NCBI GenBank assembly: GCA_003118195.1
Contig: BEXV01001630.1
Location: 36,623-73,086, forward strand
From: Hemicentrotus pulcherrimus
Taxonomy: Eukaryota; Echinodermata; Echinoidea; Camarodonta; Strongylocentrotidae
Direction of reading: 5' to 3'
DNA length: 36,464 nt
Made by a program: the position numbers and the translations under genes. This document shows positions 22,103 through 30,744 of the stretch, piece by piece. A model generated the notes under the pieces. The model saw only the letters and a program-made list of their open reading frames with translations, made no database searches and was not told the DNA's origin. Every line of letters begins with the position of its first letter. Position 1 is the first letter of the stretch.

Positions 22103-22856
22103 TATATTAAATGACCTATATCGATACTGATGCACGATTGGTCAAAATGCTGTCACATGACCATTGCTACAAGGATGAGAAGCGTTATATTCAGAGGTAT
22201 GACGTAAATTGCGTCATTATATCCAGAGGTATAACGTAATTTACGTAATACCTTAAGCTCACTCGACAAGTTCAATGCACTTCATACGTACACCCCCGCT
22301 TCGCACACAAATATACACGCATTGCATTATATTGCAGCGCGAAATATGAAATTGCAACAAAATTATTTTCGTCAAAATGGCAGCTTAAACGAGCCGTGAG
22401 GAAGAATTTGACGAATAATTGATAAAAAATACTAAGAAAGTCACCAATGTAGCTGAGAATGTGCTGCAAGCTTACAGTGAATACAGGATTTACAACAATT
22501 TCAAAAACATGTATAGCAACTGAACTGAGTAGTGAGTAAGTTTACTTTTCAGCCTTTGATCATTAATGCTGAGGTTCGTAAATCGAATTGTGAATTGTAC
22601 AGTGAGCGTTCCATGATAGCATTGTGATATGGATTGCAAAGACATTATAAAAAGGTGAGTGATTTCGGTTTTGACATTTTGTAAATGTCTTACAGCACCA
22701 TCCACTTCTGTTAGCATTCATCCCGATATTATAAGTAATACTAGAGTCTAGTCCATGCAGGACCAGGACCAGAACCAAGTACTGCAGCTCTCGTGCTGGT
22801 AAAATTGCACACACAGAAGAGACTGCATCTTGTTTTGTATCTTATAATAGGTCATC
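22103..22856. mobile_element. unclassified insertion in the intron between L3 and L4
   Basis: The unit intron stops at about 22102 (GAATAGTATTA) and resumes at about 23053. The first part of the inserted DNA has short inverted ends (ATGACCTAT at 22111-22119, ATAGGTCAT at 22847-22855) and an internal direct repeat built on AGAGGTATRACGTAA (about 22190-22250). No coding frame was recognised. Confidence 0.45.
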
Positions 22857-22863
22857 ATAATAT

Positions 22864-23045
22864 AACAGATATTGACTTTTTCCGTGGGGAACAATGTAAC
22901 ATTTCATTTCCCTTGGGAAGTTATATCTTTGCCTCAGAATACTACAGTTTTCCTTAGCGCGTAAAATATAATGTCCCTCGACAAAAACATAACTCCCTCG
23001 AGCATCTCAAATGTTATATTGCCCCTCTAGGTTATCAATATCTGT
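22864..23045. mobile_element. 182-bp MITE-like inverted-repeat element
   Basis: Ends ACAGATATTGA and TCAATATCTGT, with imperfect inverted complementarity continuing inward about 40 bp (GTGGGGAACAATGTAACATTT against the right arm). Flanked by a 7-bp direct repeat ATAATAT at 22857-22863 and 23046-23052, which may be a target duplication, although it is AT-rich. Confidence 0.6.
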
Positions 23046-23236
23046 ATAATATTTTATACAAGTATAGAGGACATGTTTAATTTAAATATTCTCATTGTCA
23101 TCAAAGTCACAATTCCAACCTCTTCATAGAATTGTTTTGTAAAAGAAAGAGAAGGGAGAAAGAGAAAGAGAGAGAAAGAGAGAGAAAGAGAAAAGAGAGA
23201 GATAGAGAGAACAACCTGGGGGAAATGGGTGTGGTA

Positions 23237-23455
23237 ATGCCTCAGTCACACCTTCGCGTATTTGACTTGCGTAATGCTGTGTATTTATGGCAAGCCTTTT
23301 AACATTCATTCCTATTTCTTGATATCAAGAAATGATTTTCTGTTGTAAAGCAATGGTAATACTCGATATCAAGAAATAAGAATAAATATTAAAACGACTT
23401 GCCATAAATGGGCAGCAATACGCAAGCTAAATACGCAAAGGTGTGACTTATGCAT
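23237..23455. mobile_element. 219-bp mariner-like MITE with TA target duplication
   Basis: About 58-bp terminal inverted repeats beginning ATGC and containing AGTCACACCTT and GCGTATTT, flanked by TA at 23235-23236 and 23456-23457. Joining the flanks restores the unit motif GTGGTAAGAGCAAGG exactly. The interior includes the perfect palindrome ATTTCTTGATATCAAGAAAT. Non-coding. TA duplication and long inverted repeats fit a Tc1/mariner-derived MITE. Confidence 0.82.
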
Positions 23456-23497
23456 TAAGAGCAAGGAAAGACTAGATAAAGAAAGACGAACAAAAGT

Positions 23498-23828
23498 TTT
23501 AGAATCATATTTATTAACAAATGTTTTTTTTAACTCTTGCCAAAGAATGAAACGAGGCTCGACTAGCACTTGTGCTAACTTCTAGCTCCCATTAACAACT
23601 TCACCTAAATACAGTAATACACATATTTATGTATATATCTTTTGTACATTTAATAGTATGCAGAGCTATGTCTAAATATCGTTTTTTAAACCATTACTGT
23701 TCAATCAACATTATATATGTTATCTATACATGTATCAGTGTTTAGTCTTTGCACTGTATGATTTTTTATTTGTACTGTCATTATTGTGATGTGTTGTTGT
23801 TAATAAATTCAAATTCAAATTCAAATTT
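23498..23828 (+). mobile_element. LINE 3'-end fragment
   Basis: A 331-bp 5'-truncated insertion ending in a repeated ATTCAA tail (about 23805-23828), with a 6-bp target duplication AAAAGT at 23492-23497 and 23829-23834. Such tails are typical of CR1-like LINEs. Only 3' UTR remains. Confidence 0.75.
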
Positions 23829-24190
23829 AAAAGTAATTAATTATAGATAGTTGGAAAAGAGTATTATGTCTATTTACAATGCACATGTTAAATTAACTTC
23901 CTGCGACTACTGACAAAATTTAATGCGAAATACTTTTTATAGTATATGCTTTTAAAACACGCTTTTATATGAATCTATATCATTTTGACTCCAACGTTCA
24001 TTGTATTCACGTGGGGTTTTTCATCGTCAGCACGACCAAACTATTGATCATATTGATAAGAAAGTGCTCATTACTGATGAGAAAAAAAAGGATCTCTTAA
24101 AAAAGTGTGAAAACAGTTACCCGAAAGTTCAGTTTAAAGAACGCAAAAATGGCTTTAAAACGTTTCCAGTAGTAATTGTATTTGGTATAC

Positions 24191-24307
24191 CTTGTATCTT
24201 AATGCCTCAGAGGCCATCGTTATGTTGAACTCATCACTCAGCTTCTCATAGGGCATATCTTCTGCAGCAGAACTCAGACCTGGGTTCATGAGCGTTAGGT
24301 CCTCAAT
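24191..24307 (-). CDS. LRR cassette exon L3 (short, 117 nt)
   Basis: Encodes 39 residues, starting IEDLTLMNPGLSSAAEDM and ending LSDEFNITMASEALRYK. The first LRR start and the second LRR end are kept; the central SHYARGLCSMPNL region is missing (48 nt, in frame). Acceptor CACCAG and donor CAAG|GTATAC are intact. It shares length and the EALR ending with L1, so these short forms may be a sub-class rather than independent decay. Confidence 0.62.
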
Positions 24308-24989
24308 CTGGTGATGTGACAGGACAGGATGAATAGGGTGAATAGGATGATCAAGTATAGACGACATGTCTAATTAAAATATTCTCAATGTCTTCAATGT
24401 AACATTACCAACCTCTAAATATACTCTTTTTTTTTCAAGAGAAAGAGAAGGGAGAGAAAGAGTCTGGGACAGAGACAGAGATATAGAGAGGGAGAGACGG
24501 GCTAAACGCACAAGGGAAATGGGTGTGGTAAGAGCAAGGAAAGAAGAGATCAAGAAAAACAATCAAATGTGATTAATTCTAGATAGTTAGAAAAGATAGC
24601 CCGTGGTCTGTGCAAGCAGAATTAAAGTGTTACGTTTATATTAACAATGCACATGTTAAATTAACTTCCTGCCACTACTGACAAAATGTACATAATTTCT
24701 TAATATAGAATGGGAAATACTGTTTATAGTGTACGTGCTTTTAAAACACGCTCTTATATTATATGAATCTATATCATTAAGACATCCAAGTTTATTGCCT
24801 TAAGGTGATTTATTCCTTGTTAGCATGGCCAAACTATTTGTTATATTGATATGAGAGTACTTGCAACTGATGAAAATAAATGATGTCTTTTAAAAAAAGT
24901 GTTAACAAAAATAGTTACCTCATAAGTTGAGCATGAAGAATTTAAAACTGGTAACATATCATTTCCAATAGAAATTATGTTTGGTATAC

Positions 24990-25154
24990 CTTCGATCTTG
25001 ATGCCTCAGAGGCCATCGTCGAGTAGAACTCATCACTCAGGTTTATACGGTTGAATTCCAGTGATCGAAGATTTGGCATAGAGCAGAGTGCTCTCGCGTA
25101 ATGAGAGGATGCAACAGAACCCAGTTTTGCCGTCTCTTCCGTTAGATCCTCAAT
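24990..25154 (-). CDS. LRR cassette exon L2 (165 nt)
   Basis: Encodes 55 open residues. The first LRR starts IEDLTEETAKLG and the second carries SLEFNRINLSDEF. The donor is GAAG|GTATAC. The acceptor AG is present, but the sequence just upstream is unrelated to the other units (AAATACACGCCACCAG), so the usual pyrimidine tract is lost and splicing here may be poor. The EFNRIN segment is shared with L11, 11 kb away, while the rest of the exon is not specially close to L11. That points to a local conversion event. Confidence 0.72.
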
Positions 25155-25164
25155 CTGGTGGCGT

Positions 25165-25385
25165 GTATTTAAAAGGTAAATTTAACGTTACCATCTTTTG
25201 TTTGCCATAAATTAAGTAGAAAAGGGCCCGTGGACACAGTGTTTGGTCTTGCAATACTTGAGCTTAATGATAAAGGAGGTCGAAAACATGGGAGGGGGAC
25301 ATATGATATTGTGCTGCCCCCCCCCCCCCCCCCCCCCCNTGATTGAAGCCCATGCAGAAATAAATTGCCTACTGACATAGTGTTA
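25165..25385. other. foreign segment with poly(C) and an undetermined base
   Basis: Replaces the part of the array unit just upstream of the L2 acceptor. It contains 22 consecutive C (25317-25338) followed by one N at 25339, the only ambiguous base in the window. No frame or repeat family recognised. The homopolymer length is probably unreliable, and an assembly join is possible here. Confidence 0.6.
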
Positions 25386-25671
25386 AACGAATCCTAGTAT
25401 AGAATCCGAAATACTATTTATAGGACACGTGATTTTAAATTAGATTTTATATGAATCTCTATCATTATGACACCAAAGTTAATTTTGTTAACTCGATTTA
25501 TTTCCTCGTCAGCATGACCAAACTTACTATCATATTGATATGGGAGAGCTCATAACTAATGGAAATAATGTTCTCTTCAAAAAGTGTGAAAAACAGTTAC
25601 CCCATAAGTTCAGTTTAAAGAACGCAAAACTGGCAAAAAATCATTTCCAATAGAAATCGTGTTTGGTATAC

Positions 25672-25788
25672 CATTGATCTTAGTGCCTCAGAGACCATCG
25701 TTGAGTGGAACTCATCACTCAGCTTCACAGTGGGCGTATCCGGTGCATCAGAAATCATTTCTGGGTTCGAGTGAAATAGGGTCTCAAT
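25672..25788 (-). CDS. LRR cassette exon L1 (short, 117 nt)
   Basis: First recognisable cassette after the capping exon. It encodes 39 residues beginning IETLFHS and ending TVKLSDEFHSTMVSEALRSM. The flanks keep the array acceptor (CACCAG) and donor (GTATAC), but the last residue is Met (AATG|GTATAC), so the donor lacks the usual AAG. Compared with the 165-nt cassettes, 48 nt in the middle are absent, removing the SHYARGLCSMPNL block that links the two LRRs; the frame is preserved. It could be a functional short LRR or a decayed unit near the array edge. Open frame and symmetric phase favour coding use. Confidence 0.6.
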
Positions 25789-26359
25789 CTGGTGATGTGA
25801 CAGGACGGGTTGAATAAATTGAATAGTATTATCAAGTATTGATGACGTGTCTTTTTTTTTTTAAATATTCTTACGGTAATTAACATAACATTATCAACCT
25901 CTACTTAGGCTTTTATATCAAGGGAAGAGAAAGAGAGAAAAGGGGGAGGCAGATACAGAGAAAGAAAGACAGAAAAAAAATCCTTAAAAAATGAGTGTGG
26001 TAAGAGCAAAGAAAGATGAGATGAAGAAAGACTGCAGCGAAGAAGAAAAAACAGCAGAACGCAGCCGCCGCAAAGAAATTGTGATTAATTCTAGATAGTT
26101 AGAAAGAGAGACCGCACCTGTTCGATCAGAATAAAAGTGTTATATCCGTCTTTTTACAATGCACATGTCGAATTAATTTCCTGCGACTAATGACAAAATT
26201 TAAATATTTTCTAAAAGTATAATGCTTTTTTGTCAGCATGGTTAGAACATCATATTGATATGGGGTTCTTTTAACTCATGGCAATAAATGATTTATACAA
26301 AGATGCGAAATTCTATTAATAGGATAAGTGCTTTTAAACACGCTTTATAATTCAAGAGG

Positions 26360-26385
26360 TAGTGCGTTAGTTTCTCAGTCTGGAA
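26360..26385 (-). pseudogene. remnant of a further LRR cassette (acceptor end only)
   Basis: A short stretch resembling the acceptor side of a cassette (GTTTCCAG before ACTGAGAAACTAACGCAC on the sense strand) is followed at higher coordinates by unit-like intron sequence, including a GACAGAACAGGTTGAATAAG-like block. The rest of the exon is gone. It marks a decayed unit upstream of L1 in transcription order. Confidence 0.55.
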
Positions 26386-26419
26386 ACGTGACAGAACAGG
26401 TTGAATAAGTGAATACTAA

Positions 26420-26645
26420 ATACATGTTAAGTTTTGTTAGAAATATTTGATCTTCTTGATAATTTATGTAATGATAATTTGTTAAGTTATGTTAGTAATA
26501 TTTTGTTTTCTTGGTAATTTGATTTAAATTCCATTAGTAATATTGATTTTTGTTTGAAGTAATTTTGATTTGTGTACATATACAGCGCTTTTAATCTTTT
26601 GCCACAAGCGCTATATGAATTTGTCATATTATTATTATTTTTATA
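26420..26645 (+). mobile_element. retroposon 3'-end fragment
   Basis: AT-rich stretch ending with AAGCGCTATATGAATTT and an ATT repeat (about 26630-26643). This tail occurs on many invertebrate LINE/SINE copies. The body is too diverged to classify. Confidence 0.4.
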
Positions 26646-28345
26646 GACATCTTTAAACATCTTTAATTGAAGTATTACTTATGTTCAGTTGTGTAACATC
26701 ATGATGGTATGTCGTCGATATATATGCTAAGACTAGGATGGGCTTTCTTTTTGCTAGATTGAAAGAAACTCACAGAATGAGTAAACCGAATGTTGTGCAG
26801 AAGAATGACATGTTTTAACAGGGGAAAGAGAGTAAAACGGATCATATAATCTAATTAATTTCACCTCAATCAACGGTTAAGTTAACCTATTTCAAAAAGA
26901 AAGATAAAACATGTGTGTTCTTTCGTTCAAGTATAACAACTCAATGATATAAACAGATATTAATTAAATCCAGGATAACAGAAGAGAAAATGTACGAGAC
27001 AACAAATATTTAAAAAAAAGAGATGAGGGGAATTTATTGAAAATTGATAATCATAACATTACTGTTCTATTGTCATAATATGCCATATGAAAAATAGGGC
27101 AAACTGACTATGATCATTAATAGTTTCTACTAGCATTTTCTTTTATAAAGCAGGGACAAAAGGAACAATAAAAAAGGTGACAACATGGGGGGAGATTTAC
27201 AATGACCAAGAGAGAAAGAGAGAGAGCATGAAAGAGAGATAACAAGAGAGGCAGAGAGAAAGAGAAATAGAGGGGGTATGGTACGAGCTAAGAGAGAAAG
27301 ATGGGATGAAAATGTGATAGTTACATTATGTCATATGACTGAAAACAATACATACAGAAAATGGCAATGGAGAGAGGACAGGGTATGTTTCAGCAAATGA
27401 AACTTAAAGTAATACACTACTGACACAATAAGAAATAACATGTAATTTCAGATTCAAAGAGAAAATCGGATCCGGGAGAAAACTAAATGACATTTCAGTT
27501 TGCTTAGGAACTTATTCATAGCAAAAACATTCTTTCTCATTTTCTTATCTTGTAAAGCTATTTCCATGTGAATATTTAAATATTCATTAGATATCAAAGC
27601 TATATAGGAATTATTCATAACGCTCGACCTTCTCAATATGCATGACCTGGTACAGTGTCAGTAAAGCAAATTTAATTCCTTTTCAAGTTAATCTCTCATT
27701 CGTCAATATCTCGTTTGCCATTTCAGTAATCGCATAACGAGTGCAGTGGTGGAATTGCCACGGACAGTCGGAATGTTGGATTGATGGCAGATGATCATAA
27801 TTAAAGACCGACTTTCCAGTCTATTCGCCACTGAGGGTGTTTATGTGTATCAACTTGAACTTGCCGCAGGAGAAATGTAAAAGAGTAGGGGTGCATTGGC
27901 GGCAAGGAAAGGCGTCAAGTGAATATTTCTTCCCATCCCGAGTGGAAAATGTCCTGCGTCCTATAATAGTGTGTGAAGTGTACAATATATCATCTTCTAT
28001 CCCTGCGGGAAAAATACCCAATAAAGATTAACCCAGTAAACAAATCAGATATACAAGAAAAACAAGAAGAAAAAAATAAAAGTTAAAACTGATTTCTTCC
28101 TATATTGGAGGGTGGCAAAGACCTTGACTGGGGGTCAGATTTTCCATGATGTCCCAAGCGCCGCCACATACAGACAAAGGAAGATGCATATCAAATGATA
28201 AGTAAAAAGGAAAGCAAGAGAATGTGGGTGGAGCGGAAGGAAGAGGAGAGCTAGACCATTTTACAAGCCTTTCATGATGCTAGACGTCTCACCTTTGTGA
28301 AAAGAAGTGACCGAAATTATGAATGAAAATAAGCACTTTGTTTTT
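26646..28345. other. intronic sequence, one decayed array unit
   Basis: No gene seen. 27200-27440 contains a GA-rich tract, GGGGTATGGTACGAG and CACTACTGACACAAT in the same order as array introns, so an old degraded unit probably lies here. The rest is AT-rich intron of the NLR gene with no recognisable structure; the small frames at 27454-27636 and 27821-28031 lack any family resemblance. Confidence 0.5.
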
Positions 28346-29023
28346 AAAGGGCAAGTCCACTCCAAAAATAATTTACTTTCAATAGAGCCAGACAAATCAG
28401 ACAAACCAATCAAAAAAGGTTTGAGCAAAATCGGATAACTAATAAGAAAGTTATGAATTTTTAATGATATGAAAAACTTCACACAACAAAGCAACTCACT
28501 CATGAGTCTGTGACGTCATGTCCTCACTATGCACTAATTTTTTTCTTTATATTGATAATAAAAATGTCCTTATTTTCCCCCTAAGAATCTTATTTCTTCA
28601 CACCAGCATCCAAGTTAGATTGATAGTAATATGTCGATGCACTAATTTTTTTCCAGTTAAATCATGAAAAATGTGAATTTTGATAAACTTTTTAAATAAA
28701 AATCAATAATTATGAATAAACAATATTCAGAAAATAGTATCGATTCTTCAAATTTCATTAAAAAAATTGTGAAATGTCATGCAATAACCTGGGCAGAGGC
28801 ATGGGGAAATCAAGTTTTGGGGAATAAAAAGGAAAATTAATGGGATTAAACTATGTAAAGCAATTGACGACATAGTGAGGACATGACGTCATAAGCTGAA
28901 CATCAAATTGGCAATTTGTGTAGTGATTTCCATTGTTTTTTAGTTATACATTCTTTTTAAAAAATGCATAACTTTCTCTGCTTCTGTTAAAGGCAAGGTA
29001 TTTTTGGAGTGGACTCGTACTTT
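28346..29023. mobile_element. 678-bp foldback element
   Basis: Ends AAGTCCACTCCAAAAATA (left) and its reverse complement TATTTTTGGAGTGGACT (right). A second inverted pair lies further in: TGACGTCATGTCCTCACTATG (about 28511-28531) and CATAGTGAGGACATGACGTCA (about 28871-28891). The arms are imperfect between these islands. Non-coding. I recall this type of GTCCACTCC-ended repeat as common in marine deuterostome genomes. Confidence 0.72.
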
Positions 29024-29106
29024 GAGCAATACATAGCATGCATCGATTAAGAAATAATGATAATTATGATTTAGAATTCATCAACATCGATATAATAATC
29101 AGAAAC

Positions 29107-29298
29107 CTTGGACTGTGGAGCTGCAGCAGACATTCCTGTGTAGAATTTGTCATCCAGAGGCCTAGTTTTAGTGGTCAACCCTCGTAAGTTCTTCAATGTG
29201 AAGAGACCTACTGCTGCTGCTACATCAGACGATGGTGCGTTAGCTTCGAAGGACTCACTAACACCCAATGTGTCACGAATTGAGGAACTTGTTCTTAC
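29107..29298 (-). CDS. NLR LRR N-terminal (capping) exon, 64 codons
   Basis: This 192-nt, phase 0-0 exon lies between the NACHT exon and the cassette array. The acceptor is TTGTGTAG and the donor is CAAG|GTTTCT. The second half is a diverged version of the array repeat: NLRGLTTKTRPLDDKFYTGMSAAAPQSK aligns with NLRSL-x-L-(3)-KLSDEFYSTMASEASRSK. The first half (IRDTLGVSESFEANAPSSD) has lost most of the LRR pattern. It is therefore probably the divergent first LRR that joins the solenoid to the NACHT module. Its flanking introns do not resemble the array units. It is open throughout, and both neighbours match in phase. A pseudo-exon is possible but less likely. Confidence 0.72.
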
Positions 29299-29375
29299 CT
29301 ACACAACAAATGAATTTTGGCATTCGATAAATAAATAATACTTTCAATAATCTTAATGAAACATACCATGCTAAT

Positions 29376-30050
29376 CACGGGCGGATCCAGGGGGTGCGTC
29401 GGGGCGCATGAAGGCCCCTTTTCCTTCCGAAAAAATAGCAGGAAAAAAGCTAGGAAATATGCACATAAAATATCAGTTTACCCATTCAGAAATGCATCAA
29501 AATGTATCATAGAGCATCTTAAAGACGCATAATCCCGCCAGTGTAGTTATCGCTGCTCTAGTCATCGCCATATTGGTTACGAAGATCGACTTCTAATTTG
29601 CATACAGCTGTCAATCAAAATTCGAGGAGGGGGGAACGCACGCAGGGGACTTACGTGAATGTTGTACGGCCTGCCTTCGCCAAACCAGCTGATCCCTGTC
29701 GATCGTGACGTCACGAAAGTGGGCGAAAACAGCAGCCGGATCAGAGAGCCGAACTGCGATTGGTATTACTTCGGCACATTGTATGCGATAATCGGCATTG
29801 TTCGTGCATTCAGAACATGCCATCTGCGTAAGAGCCGTATTCTGTTGGTGACAATAGGCAGCTAGCACCATCCGCCAGTGCGTACGTATTTTGAACGCCC
29901 ACTGGGATACGGGGAACGTGCGACTTTAAGGTGCAAATTTATCGGGGGCCTTTTTTTTTCCCCGGATCACACGCCGTAAGGGCTTTGCGCTCGCATTTTT
30001 GTACATTTTACGCACCCCCCCCCCTTTGGAAAACCCTGAATCCGCCCCTG
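29376..30050. mobile_element. hAT-like non-autonomous element
   Basis: Ends CACGGGCGGATCCAGGGGGT and, on the other strand, CAGGGGCGGATTCAGGG, the recurrent CAGGGGCGGATCCAG inverted end of hAT-derived MITEs. A C-run abuts the right end. The 8-bp flanks do not match well, so the target duplication has decayed. It lies in the intron between the NACHT and capping exons. Confidence 0.7.
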
Positions 30051-30744
30051 CTTGCGATTGAATTCATGCAAACAATTCTTATAGCATGCATTCGTTTGTA
30101 AAAGGAAAAAAAAACATCAAGTTATTTTTGTTGATATCTTCACCAATAGGCTAGATTCTGACAGCATGTTTTATGTAAATAGAATAGACACAAATACACA
30201 TTCTTATCATAAAGAATTATGGATGGTGAAATGTACAGGACGAATCAAAATTAGAATTATCGTTTGTTTTAATTATATGTAATAAGTATACCTGAAAAGT
30301 GGATAGCTATTGAGGTAGTTATGGAAGGCAAATTGAATATAGAATGACCTATATTTTCTATAGTTCGTCTGGTTGGCTAAGATTTTTCTATTTGTTTAAT
30401 CCTGAAAGAGCCGTATATTGTTACTCTCTTCATTTCTTGGTAAGTCTTTTAAATTTATATATGAGGAAGAGGCAAACGGTGACATAATTCTTGTTTTCAT
30501 GTGAGACTGATTACACATTGGAATACAGCCCACTATAGTACGTTTATATTGAAAACATGGTAGTTCTAAACGATTATGGGTCAGAAGGCTTGACAAAATA
30601 TAACAGAATAATATGTAGTTGTCCTTTTGTTTGTAGCCAAATTTGCAAATGTAATTACTGAAAGCTCAAAGGATGACAGTATTCCGTATAATAACATTTA
30701 CAATTACAATGATGAATTATAATTTTTATATTCACGAAACTTAC
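30051..30744. other. NLR intron, nothing further recognised
   Basis: AT-rich intron 3' of the NACHT exon. It begins (sense strand) with the consensus donor GTAAGT at 30744-30739. No gene, RNA or repeat structure could be supported. Confidence 0.6.

Larger units (their letters stand above)
1..26440 (-). repeat. tandem array of about 0.84-kb exon-plus-intron units
   Basis: Cassettes recur at 78, 854, 1661, 4302, 5145, 5935, 12113, 13017, 13841, 14682, 15535, 16377, 17233, 20251, 21085, 21895, 24191, 24990 and 25672 (low coordinate). After subtracting inserted elements, spacing is mostly 0.78-0.90 kb. Within each unit, reading the plus strand, the exon is followed by a TTGAATAG-like block, an AACCTCTACTTAG block, a GA-rich tract (about 353, 1144, 1955, 5437, 8222, 12411, 13310, 14130, 14981, 15822, 16667, 19683, 20505, 21370, 23140, 24430 and 25920), a GAGACCGTGTCTGTTC block, an ACTTCCTGCGACTACTGAC block and a CAGTTACCCC block just before the next exon. 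So the introns are duplicated along with the exons. Confidence 0.9.

Noticed and set aside
1..26440. CRISPR-like array, because of regular repeats with variable parts
   Set aside because: The units are 0.8-0.9 kb exon-intron duplications in an intron-containing eukaryotic gene.
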